A DNA stretch of 64,000 bases from Devosia sp. SL43 (GTDB lineage Bacteria; Pseudomonadota; Alphaproteobacteria; Rhizobiales; Devosiaceae): positions 992,001 to 1,056,000 of the forward strand of contig NZ_CP063401.1 in assembly GCF_021729885.1 (NCBI RefSeq), written 5' to 3'. Under the pieces are notes generated by a model that worked only from the letters and a program-made list of their open reading frames with translations, was not told the DNA's origin and searched no databases. Below, piece after piece: positions 61,679 through 64,000 of the stretch. The position numbers and the translations under genes are program-made. The first letter of the stretch is position 1; each line of letters opens with the position of its first letter.

Positions 61679-63323
61679 AGAGGGCCTCCTTGAACGGCGC
61701 TTCCCCGAGGCGCCGATAGGCTTGAATGAAGGTTTCGTCGGCGCTGGTACGCCTGGCGATATAGGTGTCGACCAGTGTCTCGATGGCTCCAGGCACGGCA
61801 TCGGCCTCGAAGCCGGGGCCGATGATCTTGCCCACCGAAGCCTGCTCGGTGGCGTCGCCGCCCAGCGTGATCTGATACAGTTCGCCGCCCTTCTTCTCGA
61901 CGCCGAGAATGCCGATATGGCCGACGTGATGGTGGCCGCAGGCATTGATGCAGCCGGAAATCTTGATCTTGAGATCACCGATATCCGCCTGCCGCTGAGG
62001 CTCAGCAAACTTGCGGCTGATTTCCTGCGCGATCGGGATCGAGCGCGCGTTGGCCAGGGCGCAGAAATCGAGGCCTGGGCAGCAGATCATGTCGGTGATC
62101 AGCCCGGTATTGCCATCGGCAAAACCGGTTGCCACCAGCGCATCGTAGACATTGCGGAGATCGCTGATGGCGACATGCGGCAGCACGATGTTCTGCTCAT
62201 GCGTCACGCGCAACTCGTCAAAGCCATAGCGCTCGGCGATATCAGCGATATCGTCCATCTGCTTGTCTGTGGCATCGCCCGGAGCGCCGCCAACGGGCTT
62301 CAGCGACACCGTGACCGAGGCATAGCCCGGCTCGCGGTGCGAATTGATATTGTGGTCGAGCCAGCGGCCATAGGCGGGATCGATGATCGACTCGTAGGCA
62401 ACATCGATCTTGGCCGCCGACTGCTTCTTGAATTCAGGCGGCGCGAAATAGGCGGTGATGCGGTCAACTTCCTCGGACGGCAGCGTCAACACGCCGCCAC
62501 GAACCTCGGCGAACTCTGCCTCGACCTGGCCCTTGATGGTCTCAAGCCCTTCTTCGTGCACCAGAATCTTGATGCGCGCCTTGTACTTGTTGTCGCGACG
62601 GCCATAGCGGTTGTAAACGCGCATGATGGATTCGAGGTAAGCCAGCAGGTGCTCGTTCGGCACGAAGCTGTTGATCAGCTTGCCGATCATCGGCGTCCGG
62701 CCCAGGCCACCGCCAACCCAGACTTCCCAGCCGATCTCGCCGGCCGCATTGGTCGCTGCCTGCAGGCCGATATCGTGGAAGCGGATGGCGGCGCGATCGT
62801 TTGGAGCGCCAGTAACGGCAATCTTGAACTTGCGTGGCAGGTAGCTGAATTCGGGATGCAGGCTCGACCACTGGCGCAGGATTTCAGCAATCGGTCGCGG
62901 GTCGATGATTTCGTCGGCGGCGGCGCCGGCGAAATGATCGGCCGTGACGTTGCGAATGCAGTTGCCCGAGGTCTGGATGGCATGCATCTCGACCGAGGCA
63001 AGCTCTTCCAGGATAACGGGAATATCCTTGAGCTTGGGCCAGTTGAACTGGATGTTCTGCCGGGTGGTGAAGTGGCCGTAGCCGCGGTCGTAGGTGCGTG
63101 CGATATGGGCAAACATCCGCATCTGCTTGGAAGACAAAGTGCCGTAGGGCACAGCAATGCGCAGCATGTAGGCATGCAGCTGCAAATAGAGCCCGTTCAT
63201 CAGGCGAAGCGGGCGGAATTGATCTTCAGTCAATTCGCCCGACAGCCGGCGTCTTACCTGATCGGAAAACTGCGCGGTGCGGCCAGCAACGAAGGCCGCA
63301 TCGAATTCGTCATATCGATACAT
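61665..63323 (-). CDS. cysI: Assimilatory sulfite reductase hemoprotein
   Basis: The 552-residue enzyme reduces sulfite to sulfide. The siroheme/[4Fe-4S] ligands are seen in CPGLDFC (C-X5-C) and GCINACGHH (C-X3-C), and substrate-site residues lie in YGHFTTRQNIQFNWPKL and TSGNCIRNVT. There is no cysJ flavoprotein nearby, so ferredoxin is the probable electron donor. ATG 63323 (GAGGA five bases upstream) is preferred to GTG 63335; it overlaps the DUF2849 gene by 14 bases. Confidence 0.95.
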   Translation of the reverse strand: MYRYDEFDAAFVAGRTAQFSDQVRRRLSGELTEDQFRPLRLMNGLYLQLHAYMLRIAVPYGTLSSKQMRMFAHIARTYDRGYGHFTTRQNIQFNWPKLKDIPVILEELASVEMHAIQTSGNCIRNVTADHFAGAAADEIIDPRPIAEILRQWSSLHPEFSYLPRKFKIAVTGAPNDRAAIRFHDIGLQAATNAAGEIGWEVWVGGGLGRTPMIGKLINSFVPNEHLLAYLESIMRVYNRYGRRDNKYKARIKILVHEEGLETIKGQVEAEFAEVRGGVLTLPSEEVDRITAYFAPPEFKKQSAAKIDVAYESIIDPAYGRWLDHNINSHREPGYASVTVSLKPVGGAPGDATDKQMDDIADIAERYGFDELRVTHEQNIVLPHVAISDLRNVYDALVATGFADGNTGLITDMICCPGLDFCALANARSIPIAQEISRKFAEPQRQADIGDLKIKISGCINACGHHHVGHIGILGVEKKGGELYQITLGGDATEQASVGKIIGPGFEADAVPGAIETLVDTYIARRTSADETFIQAYRRLGEAPFKEALYGAA

Positions 63324-63633
63324 GACCGTCCTCACCCAGATGCTGGCGGTCGTAGATCTCGCCGTTGATGGTCAAAGGCGCCGTTGGGCCCTCGGCACGA
63401 ATGCGTTCGCGCAGGCGCTTGGGGGTGATAACCCCTTGAGATTGCGTCACTTCCTCGATCTCGAGGCTGATCACCCGGCCGCCGGCCTTGGTCGCGGCCA
63501 AGGCTGCGTCGCGCTCTGCCGTCTCTTCCTTGGAAAAGACGCGCGCGGCCTGCAGGTTTTCCACCCAAGTGCCTGTTGCGTCGAGATAAACCGTCCCGCC
63601 TGATATCAGTTCGTTGCCAGTCAAAATTTCCAT
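63310..63633 (-). CDS. DUF2849 protein of the sulfate assimilation cluster
   Basis: The 107-residue protein (MEILTGNELISGGTVYLDAT, then ARVFSKEETAERDAALAATK) belongs to DUF2849, found between the siroheme synthase and sulfite reductase genes in alphaproteobacteria. Its role is unknown; a helper role for sulfite reductase is suggested by constant neighbourhood. It overlaps cysI by 14 bases and follows the cysG fragment by five bases. Confidence 0.88.
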   Translation of the reverse strand: MEILTGNELISGGTVYLDATGTWVENLQAARVFSKEETAERDAALAATKAGGRVISLEIEEVTQSQGVITPKRLRERIRAEGPTAPLTINGEIYDRQHLGEDGHVSI

Positions 63634-63638
63634 TGCTG

Positions 63639-64000
63639 CTATGCTACCTTGAAGCTCATGCCGGCGAGTTGGGCGGCGTCCGCCCAGTCTCCGGCCTCAA
63701 CGGCTTCGCCTACGAAAATGATTGCCGGACCCAAGCTGAACGTCACCTGACATTCGATCAGGGACCGCAGATTGCCCGAATATGTGGACACATTGCTGCG
63801 CCCGGCATTGACCACAATGCCAACCGGCGTAGCCGGGCTCGCGCCATGCGCGACCAGCTGCGCCGCCACTTCGGATGCGATGGATTTGCCCATATAGAGC
63901 GCCAGCGTCAGGCCGGACTGCGCCAGCGATGCCCAGTGGGCGAGATCGCTGTCGTCAGCGCCGTGCGCTGTCGCCATGATGAAGCCGCTCGACACCTTGC
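63639..64000 (-). CDS. cysG: Siroheme synthase / uroporphyrinogen-III methyltransferase, C-terminal part (partial)
   Basis: About 120 residues at the C-terminus are inside the window; the frame is open to the edge. FIMATAHGADDSDLAHWASL, QSGLTLALYMGKSIASEVAA and ATPVGIVVNAGRSNVSTYSG match the end of the SUMT methyltransferase domain. The product, siroheme, is the cofactor of the sulfite reductase encoded downstream. Whether the N-terminal oxidase/chelatase domains are present (CysG) or not (CobA) cannot be seen. Confidence 0.85.
   Translation of the reverse strand, partial: KVSSGFIMATAHGADDSDLAHWASLAQSGLTLALYMGKSIASEVAAQLVAHGASPATPVGIVVNAGRSNVSTYSGNLRSLIECQVTFSLGPAIIFVGEAVEAGDWADAAQLAGMSFKVA

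Overview
The window comes from a high-GC alphaproteobacterium, most likely an order Hyphomicrobiales relative of Devosia (inference from gene content: FlbT/FlaF, FliX, a MotE-like protein, a DUF6468 protein, CsgH-type curli chaperones, DUF2849 and DUF934 sulfur-assimilation genes, and a CckA-like kinase beside flhB). No rRNA, tRNA, CRISPR array, insertion sequence or prophage was seen.

About half of the window is a flagellar island in two blocks. Block 1 (1-16.7 kb) holds a CckA-like kinase (cut by the window edge) and flhB-fliR-fliQ-fliE-flgC-flgB on the minus strand. Divergent from these are fliO-fliP. Then come fliL-fliM-DUF6468-motE-like and a 1149-residue TPR protein (minus), divergent from flgF-flgG-flgA-flgH (plus). 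Block 2 (36.9-50.9 kb) holds dksA, fliX divergent from flgI-flgJ(rod binding)-flgN-like, a small unknown gene, two flagellins, flbT-flaF, and the convergent flgE-flgK-flgL operon. The promoters look Caulobacter-like. Perfect TTAA-N7-TTAA CtrA boxes lie in the flgB/fliO and fliX/flgI gaps. Sigma-54 promoters (GG-N10-GC) precede flgF, flgI and flgE. Palindromes of the form GGCA-N5-TGCC, resembling FlbD ftr enhancers, lie in the same gaps. The curli genes further on have a different shared promoter.

Between the blocks lie accessory and metabolic genes. They include an MGMT-fold protein, an M32 carboxypeptidase, and a rhamnoside-utilisation locus (GH78 rhamnosidase, sugar ABC importer, LacI regulator, DapA-family aldolase with its own palindromic operator). 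An ABC-F ATPase follows, preceded by a possible upstream peptide. Next is a curli-type amyloid locus, with curlin-CsgH duplicated in tandem plus a third curlin, all three behind near-identical promoters. The stretch ends with a membrane adenylate cyclase and a MarR-EmrA-EmrB efflux operon.

From 50.9 to 64 kb are a P-loop ATPase, metA, a membrane protein with a GT2 glycosyltransferase carrying an N-terminal MshEN-like domain, ycjX-ycjF, an HxlR regulator, a ferredoxin, a ferredoxin-NADP reductase, and the assimilatory sulfate cluster cysG(partial)-DUF2849-cysI-cysH, in which CysH is fused to DUF934.

The most unusual signals are the triplicated curli promoter with fixed geometry, cysteine-bearing curlins, a MotE-like/TPR pair that may replace MotC, the CysH-DUF934 fusion, Ala111 in MetA, two large palindromic elements inside the flagellar export operon, and the small upstream ORF of the ABC-F gene.
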